Assembly (NCBI GenBank): GCA_963708775.1
Contig: CAVPTI010000020.1
Location: 124,001 to 188,000, forward strand
From: JAGVSR01 sp963708775
GTDB lineage: Bacteria; Pseudomonadota; Alphaproteobacteria; Rhizobiales; Hyphomicrobiaceae
Reading direction: 5' to 3'
DNA length: 64,000 nucleotides
Below, in pieces: positions 53,368-62,613 of the stretch. The notes beneath the pieces were generated by a model, which searched no databases, was not told the origin of the DNA, and saw only the letters and a program-made list of their open reading frames with translations. A program made the translations under genes and the position numbers. Within the stretch, counting starts at the first letter, position 1, and each line of letters starts with the position of its first letter.

Positions 53368-53935
53368 CACAGGCCTTTGCTTCGACAACATCCGTGCGGG
53401 GCGCTCGATGCGTGAACGGTCCGGCGTGGCCGGTTTATGGTGCTCCGCGGGTTCCGTCAAACGGACCTTGAGCCATCCACAAGTATGAGGATTCTGAGTC
53501 ACGCTTGCCGCGATAGGCGGCCGACGTGCCGTACGGCGATGGCTCGGGCGCTTTTGGAACGGCTCGGCAGTCGGGAATGCAGTCGGCTAGATGACTTCCG
53601 CCTTACCTGGCCACCTAACCAAAACGTCATGTTCCGATCAGCGCCTGTCTGGCCCGGATCACTCACTGTTGCGTGAGCCATGAAGTGCCGAATTTACTGC
53701 AGAAATAGGCCCTTTATCGCCAGTTTGACCTTTCCATTCCTTCATGTTCGTGGGCCGGGACTTCTTCCCTCACGGCGGCTCACAATCGCAGGTGATCTGC
53801 CAACGCCAACGTGAGTGGCAGTGAACCCGAAGAGCCCCTAGATGCCACTCATGGATCGGAGCCGGACGCCGGCTTCACCAACGCGGGGACAAAAACGAGC
53901 CCCGCACCGAGGAACGCATCAACGAGGAGACTTCA
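53368..53935. other. Non-coding region (568 bp) upstream of murE
   Basis: No convincing gene or remnant of ftsI is seen on either strand. Short frames at 53437-53676 (plus) and 53499-53681 (minus) show no family features. The region is divergent and should hold the promoter of the cell-wall block and of the small exported gene at 53936. Confidence 0.55.
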
Positions 53936-54232
53936 ATGATCCGCACATTCGCACTTGCCGCCGCCCTTTGCTCAGGCCTCTCGATGGCTGCTGTTGCCGG
54001 CGACGCGCCCGCCACGTCTGCTGACGCCGACCCGGCGCAGTTCACGTCCGGCCTCAACTACGCCGCGAACGCCGACACAGCGCGCAAGATCCTCATCGGC
54101 CGTGGCTACACGCAGGTGTCCGATCTGACGCGCGGCGAAGATGGCCGCTGGACGGGCACGGCGATGAAGGACGGCAAGGTTGTCATGGTCGGCGTGGAAC
54201 TGCCGCCGAAGCCGGCGACCGCCACGAACTAA
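53936..54232 (+). CDS. Small exported PepSY-like protein
   Basis: This 98-residue protein has a signal peptide (1-22, ending Ala-Val-Ala-Gly). A short domain follows: 'ARKILIGRGYTQVSDLTRGE', then 'DGRWTGTAMKDGKVVMVGVE', matching the PepSY-like pattern of a helix followed by strands with a DG-W motif. GAGGAG before the ATG is a good ribosome-binding site. Function is unknown; PepSY domains often act in the periplasm as protease inhibitors. It is a single-gene unit with its own terminator. Confidence 0.75.
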   Translation: MIRTFALAAALCSGLSMAAVAGDAPATSADADPAQFTSGLNYAANADTARKILIGRGYTQVSDLTRGEDGRWTGTAMKDGKVVMVGVELPPKPATATN

Positions 54233-54255
54233 GTCTCACGACGCATCGAACGTCT

Positions 54256-54293
54256 GCGCCCGCCAGTTGCAAACTGGCGGGCGCTTTCGTTTT
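54256..54293 (+). terminator. Rho-independent terminator after the PepSY-like gene
   Basis: GCGCCCGCCAGTT (54256-54268) and AACTGGCGGGCGC (54272-54284) form a perfect 13-bp stem with a GCA loop, followed by TTTCGTTTT. It also lies just beyond the stop of the convergent aspS gene. Confidence 0.9.
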
Positions 54294-54302
54294 CGGACAA
54301 TT

Positions 54303-56120
54303 CTATTTCTTTTCGGGAGCGACGACGCGGATCGACAGTTCGCGTAGCTGCTTGGGGCTTGCTTCCGACGGGGCGTTCATGAGCAGGTCGGCCGCCTGCT
54401 GGTTCATCGGGAAGAGCGCCACTTCGCGCACGGTCTTGCAGCCGGTGAGCAGCATCACGACGCGTTCGATGCCCGCCGCCATACCGCCATGGGGCGGCGC
54501 GCCGTACTGGAAGGCGCGATAGAGGCCGCCGAAGCGGGCTTCCACGTCGGCGCGCGACAGGCCGGTGATCTCGAACGCCTTGACCATCGTCTCCGGCAGG
54601 TGGTTACGCACCGAGCCCGACGCGATCTCGTAGCCGTTGCAGACGATGTCATACTGATTGGCCTTGAGAGCAAGAAGCGCGTCCTTGCCTTCCTTCTCGG
54701 CGGCTTCGAGCGCGGCGTGGCCGCCTTTCGGCATCGAAAAGGGGTTGTGCGAGAAGTCGATCTTCTTGTCTTCCTCGTTCCACTCATAGAACGGGAAGTC
54801 GATGATCCAGGCGAGCGCGAACCGGTTCTCGTCGACGAGCTTCAGTTCCTGGCCGACGCGATCACGGGCAGCGCCTGCAAACTTGTAGAAGTTCGCGGGG
54901 TTGCCGGCTGTGAAGAACACGGCATCGCCCGTCTTGAGGCCGAGCTGAGCCTGGATGGCGGCAGCACGATCTGCGCCGATATTCTTGGCGACGGGACCGG
55001 CGCCGGCGGCACCCTCCTCCTCGCGCCAGAAGATGTAACCGAGGCCAGGCTGGCCTTCGCCCTGCGCCCAGGAGTTCATGCGGTCGCAGAATGCTCGGCT
55101 GCCGCCCGTCGGCGCGGGGATCGCCCAGACGCGGACCTTGGGGTCCTTCTCGATCATGCCGGCGAACACCTTGAAACCGCTGCCGCGGAAGTGCTCGGTC
55201 ACGTCCTGCATTTCGATCGGGTTGCGCAAGTCGGGCTTGTCGGATCCGTACTTGGCGATTGCCTCGTCGTAGGGGATGCGCGGCCAGCCGTTGGTCACCG
55301 GCTTGCCGTCTGCATGCTCTTCGAAGATGCGAGTGAGGATCGGCTCCATTGTCTGGAAAATGTCTTCCTGCTCGACGAAGCTCATTTCTACGTCGAGCTG
55401 GTAGAACTCGCCCGGCAGGCGGTCGGCGCGCGGGTCTTCGTCGCGGAAGCACGGCGCGATCTGGAAGTAGCGGTCGAAGCCGGAGACCATCAGCAGCTGC
55501 TTATACTGCTGCGGAGCCTGGGGAAGCGCGTAGAATTTGCCGGGATGAATGCGCGAGGGCACGAGGAAGTCGCGCGCGCCTTCGGGCGAGGATGCCGTCA
55601 GGATCGGCGTCGGGAACTCGTTGAAGCCCGCGTCGTGCATATGGCGGCGCATCGCCTTCGTAATCTCGAGGCGCTTCATGATGATGCCGTGCAGCGTCTC
55701 GCGGCGCAGGTCGAGGAAGCGGTACTGCAGGCGCAAATCTTCCGGATAATCCGGCTCGCCGAAAACCGGGACGGGCAGTTCCTTCGCTTCCGAGAGCACC
55801 TCGATTTCGGTCGCATAGACCTCGATCTCACCGGTCGCCAGATCCGAGTTGTCGGTACCGTCGGGGCGCTTGCGGACGTTGCCGTCGATCCGCACCACCC
55901 ATTCCGAGCGGAGCTTCTCGGCCATCTTGAAGGCGGGAGAATCCGGATCGGCCACAACCTGCGTCAGACCATGGTGGTCGCGCAGGTCGATGAACAAGAC
56001 GCCGCCATGGTCGCGGACGCGGTGCACCCAGCCCGAAAGGCGCGCAACACTGCCGATGTTGGAACTGCGCAGGCCGCCGCAGGTGGTGGAGCGATAACGG
56101 TGCAGGCTGGCCGCGGTCAT
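54303..56120 (-). CDS. aspS: Aspartate-tRNA ligase
   Basis: This 605-residue class II synthetase of bacterial type has an N-terminal anticodon-binding OB domain ('VARLSGWVHRVRDHGGVLFI'). Motif 1 lies in the region 'EFPTPILTASSPEGARDFLV', motif 2 is 'IAPCFRDEDPRADRLPGEFY', and motif 3 is 'PPHGGMAAGIERVVMLLTG'. The bacterial GAD insert sits in the middle. Whether it charges only tRNA-Asp or also tRNA-Asn cannot be read by eye. It is convergent with the PepSY-like gene and divergent from the small gene at 56368. Confidence 0.97.
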   Translation of the reverse strand: MTAASLHRYRSTTCGGLRSSNIGSVARLSGWVHRVRDHGGVLFIDLRDHHGLTQVVADPDSPAFKMAEKLRSEWVVRIDGNVRKRPDGTDNSDLATGEIEVYATEIEVLSEAKELPVPVFGEPDYPEDLRLQYRFLDLRRETLHGIIMKRLEITKAMRRHMHDAGFNEFPTPILTASSPEGARDFLVPSRIHPGKFYALPQAPQQYKQLLMVSGFDRYFQIAPCFRDEDPRADRLPGEFYQLDVEMSFVEQEDIFQTMEPILTRIFEEHADGKPVTNGWPRIPYDEAIAKYGSDKPDLRNPIEMQDVTEHFRGSGFKVFAGMIEKDPKVRVWAIPAPTGGSRAFCDRMNSWAQGEGQPGLGYIFWREEEGAAGAGPVAKNIGADRAAAIQAQLGLKTGDAVFFTAGNPANFYKFAGAARDRVGQELKLVDENRFALAWIIDFPFYEWNEEDKKIDFSHNPFSMPKGGHAALEAAEKEGKDALLALKANQYDIVCNGYEIASGSVRNHLPETMVKAFEITGLSRADVEARFGGLYRAFQYGAPPHGGMAAGIERVVMLLTGCKTVREVALFPMNQQAADLLMNAPSEASPKQLRELSIRVVAPEKK

Positions 56121-56367
56121 GGCCTAAAGTCCTTTGTCGTGTTGGGGGAAAATCGGGCCGGAGAAGCGCACGGGGTATGGTGAATGTCAAGCCGCAGGCA
56201 GCCAGCGGAGCACCCCCCGGACCCGGCGCGCTGAGATAATCCGAAACGCGACGTTTACACGCCCCAGTAACGGTTCGTTAAGCAAGTTGGCGCAACTTTC
56301 GGTTAACAAACCGGGCGCCCGGCTCGGCGCGGCAGCCCACAATCTTCTTCCGCTAGAGAATCCAGCC

Positions 56368-56613
56368 ATGTCGACGTCCGCCACCGATTTCGTTGCCCTG
56401 GAGGCCCTGCTTGCCCGTCAGGCGCCGCAGTCTGGAGACGGTGGTTCGGCGGAGATCCCGGCCGAACACCCGCTCGCGCGCGAATTGCGCTCGGTTCTGG
56501 CCAACCCTCAGTCGCATCGCATCGCAGACCTGGCGCGACTTGTGAACAGCATCCGGCGCGAGATGACGATGTTCAAAGGCGGCACCGAAACTGACCTCGA
56601 TGCAGTTGGCTGA
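56368..56613 (+). CDS. Small hypothetical protein upstream of rnd
   Basis: This 81-residue soluble protein has a helical C-terminal half ('PLARELRSVLANPQSHRIAD', 'LARLVNSIRREMTMFKGGTE'). No family is recognised. ATG at 56368 is the natural start; a longer frame from 56134 reads through the aspS promoter region. Its ribosome-binding site is weak. It lies about 105 nt before rnd. Confidence 0.55.
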   Translation: MSTSATDFVALEALLARQAPQSGDGGSAEIPAEHPLARELRSVLANPQSHRIADLARLVNSIRREMTMFKGGTETDLDAVG

Positions 56614-56717
56614 GTTGCCTCGACCCACGTGACGCACGCGGGCACCGCTCACATTAGTCTGCACGCCGCAGCACGCGAGGCTTCCCCCGGCACCATTCTG
56701 TTGTATACAAGCCGGAA

Positions 56718-57878
56718 ATGCATCTCGTTACATCCACATCCGATCTCGCCAAAGTTTGTGAAAGCCTCGTCTCAGCCGAGTTCATCGCGGTGGACACGGA
56801 GTTCATGCGCGAGCAGACCTTCTGGCCCGAGCTGTGCCTCGTCCAGATCGCGTCCGATTCCGTCGAAGCCATCATCGATCCGCTGGCCACCGGAATCGAT
56901 CTCAAGCCCTTTTACGAGTTGATGGCGCATACCGGCGTGACCAAGGTGTTCCACGCTGCGCGTCAGGACATCGAGATCATGTACTCGGAGGCCGGGCTCA
57001 TCCCCGCGCCGATCTTCGACACCCAGGTTGCCGCGTCGGTCTGCGGATACGGCGACAGCGTCAGCTACGTGAACCTCGTCAAGGACATCACGGGGCACGA
57101 CATCGACAAATCCTCACGCTTCACGGACTGGAGCCGGCGGCCGCTGACCGACAAGCAGCTCGTCTATGCCCTCGGCGACGTGACGCATTTGCGCGATGTC
57201 TACCGGCACCTGCGCTCCAAGCTGGATGCCACGGGCCGTACATCGTGGCTCAATGAAGAGATGGCCGATCTCACGCATCCTGAAACCTACGAGACACGGC
57301 CGGAAGATGCCTGGAAGCGTCTAAAAATGCGGACGAAGAACCGCAAGTCGTTCGGCGTTCTCATCGAGCTGGCGGCGTGGCGCGAGAAGGCAGCGCAGGC
57401 ACAGAATGTTCCGCGCAGTCGCGTCCTTCGCGACGAAGCCCTGTACGATATCGCCAACCAGATGCCGACGACGCCCGAACAGCTGGGCGGTTTGCGGACA
57501 CTGAGCGATGGTTTTTCCCGTTCGCAGCGGGCGCGGGAGATCATCGAAGTGGTGAAAGCGGGCATCGAACGCGATCCCAAGACGCTGCCGCAAATGAACC
57601 ATTCACGGGCGGTTTCTGCGGAAGCCGGAGCGACGATCGAGCTTCTCAAGGTGCTGCTCAAAGCGGCTGCGGCCAAGCATGGCGTGGCCCCGCGGCTTCT
57701 GGCAGATGCGGAAGAGCTGGAGCGGATCGCAGCGGAAGACGAGCCGGACGTGCTGGCACTCAAGGGCTGGCGGCGGCAGCTGTTCGGTGAGGACGCCGTG
57801 CGTTTGAAACGCGGCGAGCTGGCACTGACCCTTGCCGGCGGCGAAGTCAGAGTGCTGCCGGGGGCCGGTAGCGGTTGA
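56718..57878 (+). CDS. rnd: Ribonuclease D
   Basis: This 386-residue 3'-5' exoribonuclease matures tRNAs and other stable RNAs. The DEDDy site is visible: 'EFIAVDTEFMREQTFWPELC' (Asp, Glu), 'TKVFHAARQDIEIMYSEAGL' (Asp) and 'DWSRRPLTDKQLVYALGDVT' (Tyr and Asp). HRDC-type helical domains follow ('VLRDEALYDIANQMPTTPEQ'). It is convergent with the dnaJ-like gene, whose stop is 3 bp away. Confidence 0.96.
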   Translation: MHLVTSTSDLAKVCESLVSAEFIAVDTEFMREQTFWPELCLVQIASDSVEAIIDPLATGIDLKPFYELMAHTGVTKVFHAARQDIEIMYSEAGLIPAPIFDTQVAASVCGYGDSVSYVNLVKDITGHDIDKSSRFTDWSRRPLTDKQLVYALGDVTHLRDVYRHLRSKLDATGRTSWLNEEMADLTHPETYETRPEDAWKRLKMRTKNRKSFGVLIELAAWREKAAQAQNVPRSRVLRDEALYDIANQMPTTPEQLGGLRTLSDGFSRSQRAREIIEVVKAGIERDPKTLPQMNHSRAVSAEAGATIELLKVLLKAAAAKHGVAPRLLADAEELERIAAEDEPDVLALKGWRRQLFGEDAVRLKRGELALTLAGGEVRVLPGAGSG

Positions 57879-57881
57879 GTT

Positions 57882-58784
57882 CTACTTGCGGCCGGGATCG
57901 TAGGAATGGCGTTCGCGCCAGCCGCGCAGGAAGTCCGCCAGTTCGGAATCGATGGTGTCGGGCAGCACAATTCTGACGGTGACCATCTGGTCGCCCGTCG
58001 TGCCTGCAGTGGCGTTCACAATGCCTTTGTTTTTCAGCCGGAATACTTTGCCGGAACTCGTGCCGGGCGGGATCGTCAAGTGGACGCGGCCCGTGAGTGT
58101 CGGGATCTCGATTTTCGCGCCAAGCGCTGCTTCGTCGATCGTCAGCGGAATATCGATCGTGACGTCGTCGCCGGAGCGTTTGAAAACCGGATGTGGGCGC
58201 ACACGAATTTCGACCAGCGCATCGCCAGCGGGGCCACCGTTGAATCCCGGCTGGCCCTTTCCTTTCATACGTAGCACTTGGCCTTCGACCACGCCTGAGG
58301 GCACGTTGAGATCAAGGGCTTCCCCGCCGGGCATGGTCACGCGCTTGCGGACGCCGAGGGCTGCTTCATCGAAATCGAGGTCGATCGTGTAGCGTGCGTC
58401 CTGGCCGCGACGAGCGCGGGCCTGGGCGCCTGCGCCGCGAAATCCGGCGAAAATATCGCCAAAGGGATCTTCCGAATCAAAGCCGCCAAAGCCGGTGCTC
58501 CAGCGCGCGCCACCGGCGGCTCCCGGACCTGAACCCGGGCGTGGACCGGTAGGGCGACGCTGGTCGCCGGCCGCGTCGATCTCGCCGCGGTCGTAGGCTT
58601 TGCGTTTGACCGGATCGCCGATGATGTCGAAGGCGACGGTGACCTTCTTGAAGCGCTCTTCGGCGGCTTTGTCGGGATTGACGTCAGGGTGCAACTCTTT
58701 GACGAGCTGGCGATAGCGGCGGCGAATTTCATCGTCGCTTGCGGTGCGCGGCACGCCCAGGACAAGATAGGGATCGTCGGCCAC
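57882..58784 (-). CDS. DnaJ-class co-chaperone (CbpA-like, no zinc finger)
   Basis: This 300-residue co-chaperone has a J-domain ('DDPYLVLGVPRTASDDEIRR', 'LVKELHPDVNPDKAAEERFK' with HPD), a Gly/Phe-rich region ('STGFGGFDSEDPFGDIFAGF') and two beta-rich substrate domains. The Cys-rich zinc domain of DnaJ is absent, so it is the CbpA/type B form. The start is GTG at 58784, with the strong site GGGGAGGGGAAC directly upstream and 13 nt after the ppx stop. A longer ATG version at 58877 would run inside ppx. It should stimulate DnaK. Confidence 0.92.
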   Translation of the reverse strand: MADDPYLVLGVPRTASDDEIRRRYRQLVKELHPDVNPDKAAEERFKKVTVAFDIIGDPVKRKAYDRGEIDAAGDQRRPTGPRPGSGPGAAGGARWSTGFGGFDSEDPFGDIFAGFRGAGAQARARRGQDARYTIDLDFDEAALGVRKRVTMPGGEALDLNVPSGVVEGQVLRMKGKGQPGFNGGPAGDALVEIRVRPHPVFKRSGDDVTIDIPLTIDEAALGAKIEIPTLTGRVHLTIPPGTSSGKVFRLKNKGIVNATAGTTGDQMVTVRIVLPDTIDSELADFLRGWRERHSYDPGRK

Positions 58785-58797
58785 GTTCCCCTCCCCT

Positions 58798-60354
58798 TCA
58801 GCGCGCGATGCGGATTTCGCCGGTGCGGCCGAGCACCGCGGCGAGACTTTCGAAGCGGCGGCGCAGGCGCTCGCCATCGAGGTCGGCGTGCTGCGGAGGC
58901 AGCGTCAGGATCAGCTTGTCACCGCTGTAGGCGAGTTGTGTCTCATCGATGATGCCCGGCATGCCAATCGAAATCATGTGAGCGGCGCGCAGCGCGCCTC
59001 CGATAATGCGGGCGCGCTTCAAGGCGCGCCGATCGATCCGAGCCAACATCTGCTGCGGCAGGCCGTCGGTGTCACCCGTCTGGGCTCCTGCATGACGGAA
59101 GTACACGGTAAGCCCCAGAAAGATGCGGCCGGGGTGGGTGATGCCGGACATGCCGGCATGGGCGATCTTGTCCAGGCTCTGCTCACCACGGTAGTCGGGA
59201 TGAACGCGCCAGCCGACATCGGACAACAGGCAGGCCGCGTGGCGAAGACGGCGCTCTTCGGGCGTTTCGTCCGGGCCGTCCTTCTCGAAGAGCTGGTCGG
59301 TCCACTCGCACAGTTCCAGTGCGTGAGCGAGCGAGCGTGAGCGCTGAAGCGCAAATTCTTCGCAGAAACTGAGCAGTGGATCCTTCGACCGCTCGTGGGG
59401 CGACAAAAGACCGTAGAGCAGACCTTCGCGGACGCCATGGACGGAGAGCACTACGGCGGAAGGCTGAAGCTGGAGGAGCAGGCGTTCCAGCACCAAGGCT
59501 CCGTAGGGCAGCGCTTCACGACGGGCGCGAGCAACCTCCTCGATTCCGGGCAAAGCCGCGATCTTTTTGGTCCGGCGAATGGTCTCACAGAACTGGATCG
59601 CGTCGCGCGTAGGGATCGTGTAGCCCTGCATGATGCGCAGAGGATACTGCGTCTGCTCCATGTGCAGCTTGGCCAGCGCGCGCCACGTTCCGCCCACAGC
59701 ATAGAACGGCCGACCGCGGCCTTTGCTCAGCCACGGAATCGTCTGGAGATGTGCGTCGGCGATTTTCAGCGCATCATCGATCTTGCCGCCTGTCTGATCG
59801 ATGAGACGCAGTCCGCCGAGGGGCAGAGTGACGGCTTCATTGAGCGTATTGGTGCCCATATCGATCAGTTCCAGGCTGCCGCCGCCGAGATCTCCGGCGA
59901 ACCCATCCGGTTGCTCGAAGCCCATGCGGATGCCTTGCGCGGCCAATTCCGCCTCCCGGTGGCCCGAAAGGATTTCGATCTTCGTCCCACATGCCTTCTC
60001 AGCGCGTGCGATGAAGCTGGGCCCGTCGCCGGCATCCCGCACGGCTGCCGTAGCGAATGCCTTGAGCGTCTTGACCTTGAGTACGCGCGCAACCGCCTTG
60101 AAGCGCGTCAGCGCCACAAGGGTCCGTTCCACGGCCTCCGCGCCGAGGTGGCCTGTGGTGGCCACCGTGCGGCCAAGACCGCAGAGCACCTTTTCGTTGA
60201 ACAACGGCGTCGGCGAGCGCACGGCGCCTTCGTAAACGACGAGGCGCACGGAGTTTGATCCGATGTCGATGACACCGATCGGCTCGAGGTCTCGCGGGCG
60301 GCTGGCGCCGCCCAGCATCTGCATCAGGCTCGTCACGTCGGTTTCCTGCTTCAA
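58798..60354 (-). CDS. ppx: Exopolyphosphatase/guanosine pentaphosphatase family (Ppx/GppA)
   Basis: This 518-residue phosphatase cleaves phosphate from polyphosphate chains or pppGpp. The actin-like ATPase folds show 'IGVIDIGSNSVRLVVYEGAV', 'ALTRFKAVARVLKVKTLKAF', 'GFAGDLGGGSLELIDMGTNT' and a C-terminal HD-like region. Its ATG overlaps the ppk stop, so synthesis and breakdown of polyphosphate are encoded in one coupled unit. Confidence 0.94.
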   Translation of the reverse strand: MKQETDVTSLMQMLGGASRPRDLEPIGVIDIGSNSVRLVVYEGAVRSPTPLFNEKVLCGLGRTVATTGHLGAEAVERTLVALTRFKAVARVLKVKTLKAFATAAVRDAGDGPSFIARAEKACGTKIEILSGHREAELAAQGIRMGFEQPDGFAGDLGGGSLELIDMGTNTLNEAVTLPLGGLRLIDQTGGKIDDALKIADAHLQTIPWLSKGRGRPFYAVGGTWRALAKLHMEQTQYPLRIMQGYTIPTRDAIQFCETIRRTKKIAALPGIEEVARARREALPYGALVLERLLLQLQPSAVVLSVHGVREGLLYGLLSPHERSKDPLLSFCEEFALQRSRSLAHALELCEWTDQLFEKDGPDETPEERRLRHAACLLSDVGWRVHPDYRGEQSLDKIAHAGMSGITHPGRIFLGLTVYFRHAGAQTGDTDGLPQQMLARIDRRALKRARIIGGALRAAHMISIGMPGIIDETQLAYSGDKLILTLPPQHADLDGERLRRRFESLAAVLGRTGEIRIAR

Positions 60355-62546
60355 TCCGAACCTCGAACGCGGAACTTCGGCGGCGAACTCGTCTTCAAGG
60401 CCTGGCCCCGGCCGGATAAGCTTGGGTTGGTCATAAAGTACTTATGGGCGTTGAACGGCGCGTCCTTGGCACTGGCATGGACCCGCTCAGATGATCCATC
60501 GGACAGAATGCGCCAACTCTGCTGGTTGTCCATCAGGTTCGCGACCATGATTTGATTGAGCACCTGTTCGTGCACCGTCGGGTTCAGTATAGGCAGCATG
60601 GCCTCGACTCGACGATCAAGGTTGCGCGGCATCATATCGGCCGACGAGATGTAGACCGCGGCCTTGGGCGAAGGCAACGGCTCACCACGACCAAAGCAGT
60701 AGATCCGGGCGTGCTCGAGGAAGCGTCCGATGATGCTCTTGACGCGAATGTTTTCCGATAATCCTTTAATTCCCGGTTTCAGGCAGCAAACACCGCGGCA
60801 GATGATGTCGATCGAGACACCGGCACCGCTTGCCTCGTAGAGCGCATCGATAATCTGCGCATCGACGAGCGAGTTCATTTTCATCCAAATGGCCGCAGGT
60901 CGGCGCGCCTTGGCGTGTTCGATCTCCTCGCGGATATGCGCCAGGATTTTCTGGCGGATGCCGTTCGGACTTGCCGACATGACATCGAGTTCGCCCGGGC
61001 TGCCGTATCCGGTGACGAAATTCAGAATGCGGGTGACGTCGCGGGCGATCGCGGGATCACGGGTGAAGAGCGAGAGGTCGGTATAGATCTTCGCCGTCTG
61101 CGGGTGGTAGTTGCCGGTCCCGATGTGGCAGTAGGTGGTGAGTTCGGAGCCTTCACGCCGCACCACAACGCCGAGCTTGGCGTGTGTCTTCAGCTCGATA
61201 AAACCATACACGACGTGCACGCCGGCGTTTTCTAGATCGCGCGCCCAGCGGATATTGGCGGCTTCATCGAAGCGTGCTTTTAACTCGACCACAGCGGTGA
61301 CGGATTTACCGGCTTCGACGGCTTCCTTGAGCGCCTGGACAATGGGGCTGTCGCGCGAGGTGCGGTAGAGCGTCCACTTGATCGCCATGACATTGGGATC
61401 GTTAACGGCCTGGCGAAGGAACTGCACCACCACATCGAAGCTCTCGTAAGGATGGTGGACGACAAGATCCTTCTTGCTGATTGCGGCGAAGCAATCGCCG
61501 TTGTACTCGCGGATACGCTCGGGAAAGCGGATGTTGAACGGCTTGAATAGCAGGTCCGGACGGTCGGCTACGATCAGCTGGCTGGTATCGGAGAGGCCCA
61601 GCACACCCTCCTTCACGAAAACCGCTTCCGGGCCGACTTCCAGTTCGTCAGCGACAAGCTGGCGGAGTTGTTCCGGCATTCGGGCTTCGAGCTCAAGTCG
61701 GATGACCATGCCGCGGCGGCGGCGTTTCAAAAGCGTCTCGTAGGAGCGCACCAGATCTTCGGCTTCTTCCTGCAATTCGATATCGCTGTCACGCAGCACC
61801 CGGAACGCACCCTTCGCCTTGACCTCGAAGCCCATGAAAAGCTTTTCGAGGAACATGCCGATCAGCTGCTCCATCTGAATGAAGCGGATCTGCTTGTCGG
61901 AGGCCGCTTCCGCGCGCATGCGGATGAAGCGTTCGAGTTGGCCGGGAATGGGTATCAGGCCGCTCATGACCATGCCGTCCGTCCGGCGTTGCAGCTGAAC
62001 GGCGATGGTCAGGCCTTTGTTCAGGATGAACGGGAACGGGTGCGCCGGATCGACGGCGATGGGCGTGAGGATCGGGAAGATGTGGGTGAGAAACAGGTTT
62101 TCGAGCCAGACCTGCTCGCGATCCGTCAAATCGTCGGGTTCGACGAGCTTGACGCCGCTGGACTCGAGTTCGGTACGAATTGTGCGCCAGATCGCCTGCT
62201 TATCGGCGACGAGACCGGCAGCAAACGAATTGATTGCCGCCATCTGTTCGGCCGGCGTCAGGCCGTCCTGTGTTGTGGTCGTCACGCCCGCTGCGATCTG
62301 GCCGTAAATGCCGGCCGCACGGACCATGTAGAATTCGTCGAGGTTCGACGCCGAGATCGACAGAAAGCGCAACCGCTCGAGGATCGGGTGATGCTCGTTC
62401 TTGGCTTCTTCCAGAACGCGGCGATTAAATTGCAGCCAGGACAGTTCGCGGTTGTAGAAGCGCGCCGGTCCGGTCGGGGGAGCGGTCTCGGCAAGTACCG
62501 TTTCAACTGCGGAGGCGGTCTTCGATTTTCCTTTTACTGTCGACAT
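60351..62546 (-). CDS. ppk: Polyphosphate kinase 1
   Basis: This 731-residue Ppk1 makes polyphosphate from ATP through an autophosphorylated histidine. 'FYNRELSWLQFNRRVLEEAK' opens the N domain, 'VIRLELEARMPEQLRQLV' follows, and the catalytic region has 'ARFDEAANIRWARDLENAGV' and 'YCHIGTGNYHPQTAKIYTDL' with the phospho-histidine. 'VDAQIIDALYEASGAGVSID' and 'YISSADMMPRNLDRRVEAML' are the C-terminal motifs. ATG at 62546 is chosen, with GGAAAGG about 9 nt upstream; an earlier start would overlap hda. Confidence 0.97.
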   Translation of the reverse strand: MSTVKGKSKTASAVETVLAETAPPTGPARFYNRELSWLQFNRRVLEEAKNEHHPILERLRFLSISASNLDEFYMVRAAGIYGQIAAGVTTTTQDGLTPAEQMAAINSFAAGLVADKQAIWRTIRTELESSGVKLVEPDDLTDREQVWLENLFLTHIFPILTPIAVDPAHPFPFILNKGLTIAVQLQRRTDGMVMSGLIPIPGQLERFIRMRAEAASDKQIRFIQMEQLIGMFLEKLFMGFEVKAKGAFRVLRDSDIELQEEAEDLVRSYETLLKRRRRGMVIRLELEARMPEQLRQLVADELEVGPEAVFVKEGVLGLSDTSQLIVADRPDLLFKPFNIRFPERIREYNGDCFAAISKKDLVVHHPYESFDVVVQFLRQAVNDPNVMAIKWTLYRTSRDSPIVQALKEAVEAGKSVTAVVELKARFDEAANIRWARDLENAGVHVVYGFIELKTHAKLGVVVRREGSELTTYCHIGTGNYHPQTAKIYTDLSLFTRDPAIARDVTRILNFVTGYGSPGELDVMSASPNGIRQKILAHIREEIEHAKARRPAAIWMKMNSLVDAQIIDALYEASGAGVSIDIICRGVCCLKPGIKGLSENIRVKSIIGRFLEHARIYCFGRGEPLPSPKAAVYISSADMMPRNLDRRVEAMLPILNPTVHEQVLNQIMVANLMDNQQSWRILSDGSSERVHASAKDAPFNAHKYFMTNPSLSGRGQALKTSSPPKFRVRGSD

Positions 62547-62613
62547 GCCCGGACACCTTTCCTGCTGTGGCGGGGTCGACTTAGGCCCGCAGTGTGCGAC
62601 ACTTGCATGACAG

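Noticed and set aside
53437..53681. Short frames on both strands upstream of murE as possible ftsI remnant
   Set aside because: Neither shows any penicillin-binding-protein motif, and the translated sequences are unlike the C-terminus of FtsI.
54489..56183. 564-codon plus-strand frame opposite aspS
   Set aside because: It is antisense to a complete aspartyl-tRNA synthetase. Its length only reflects high GC and lack of TAA/TAG in that frame.
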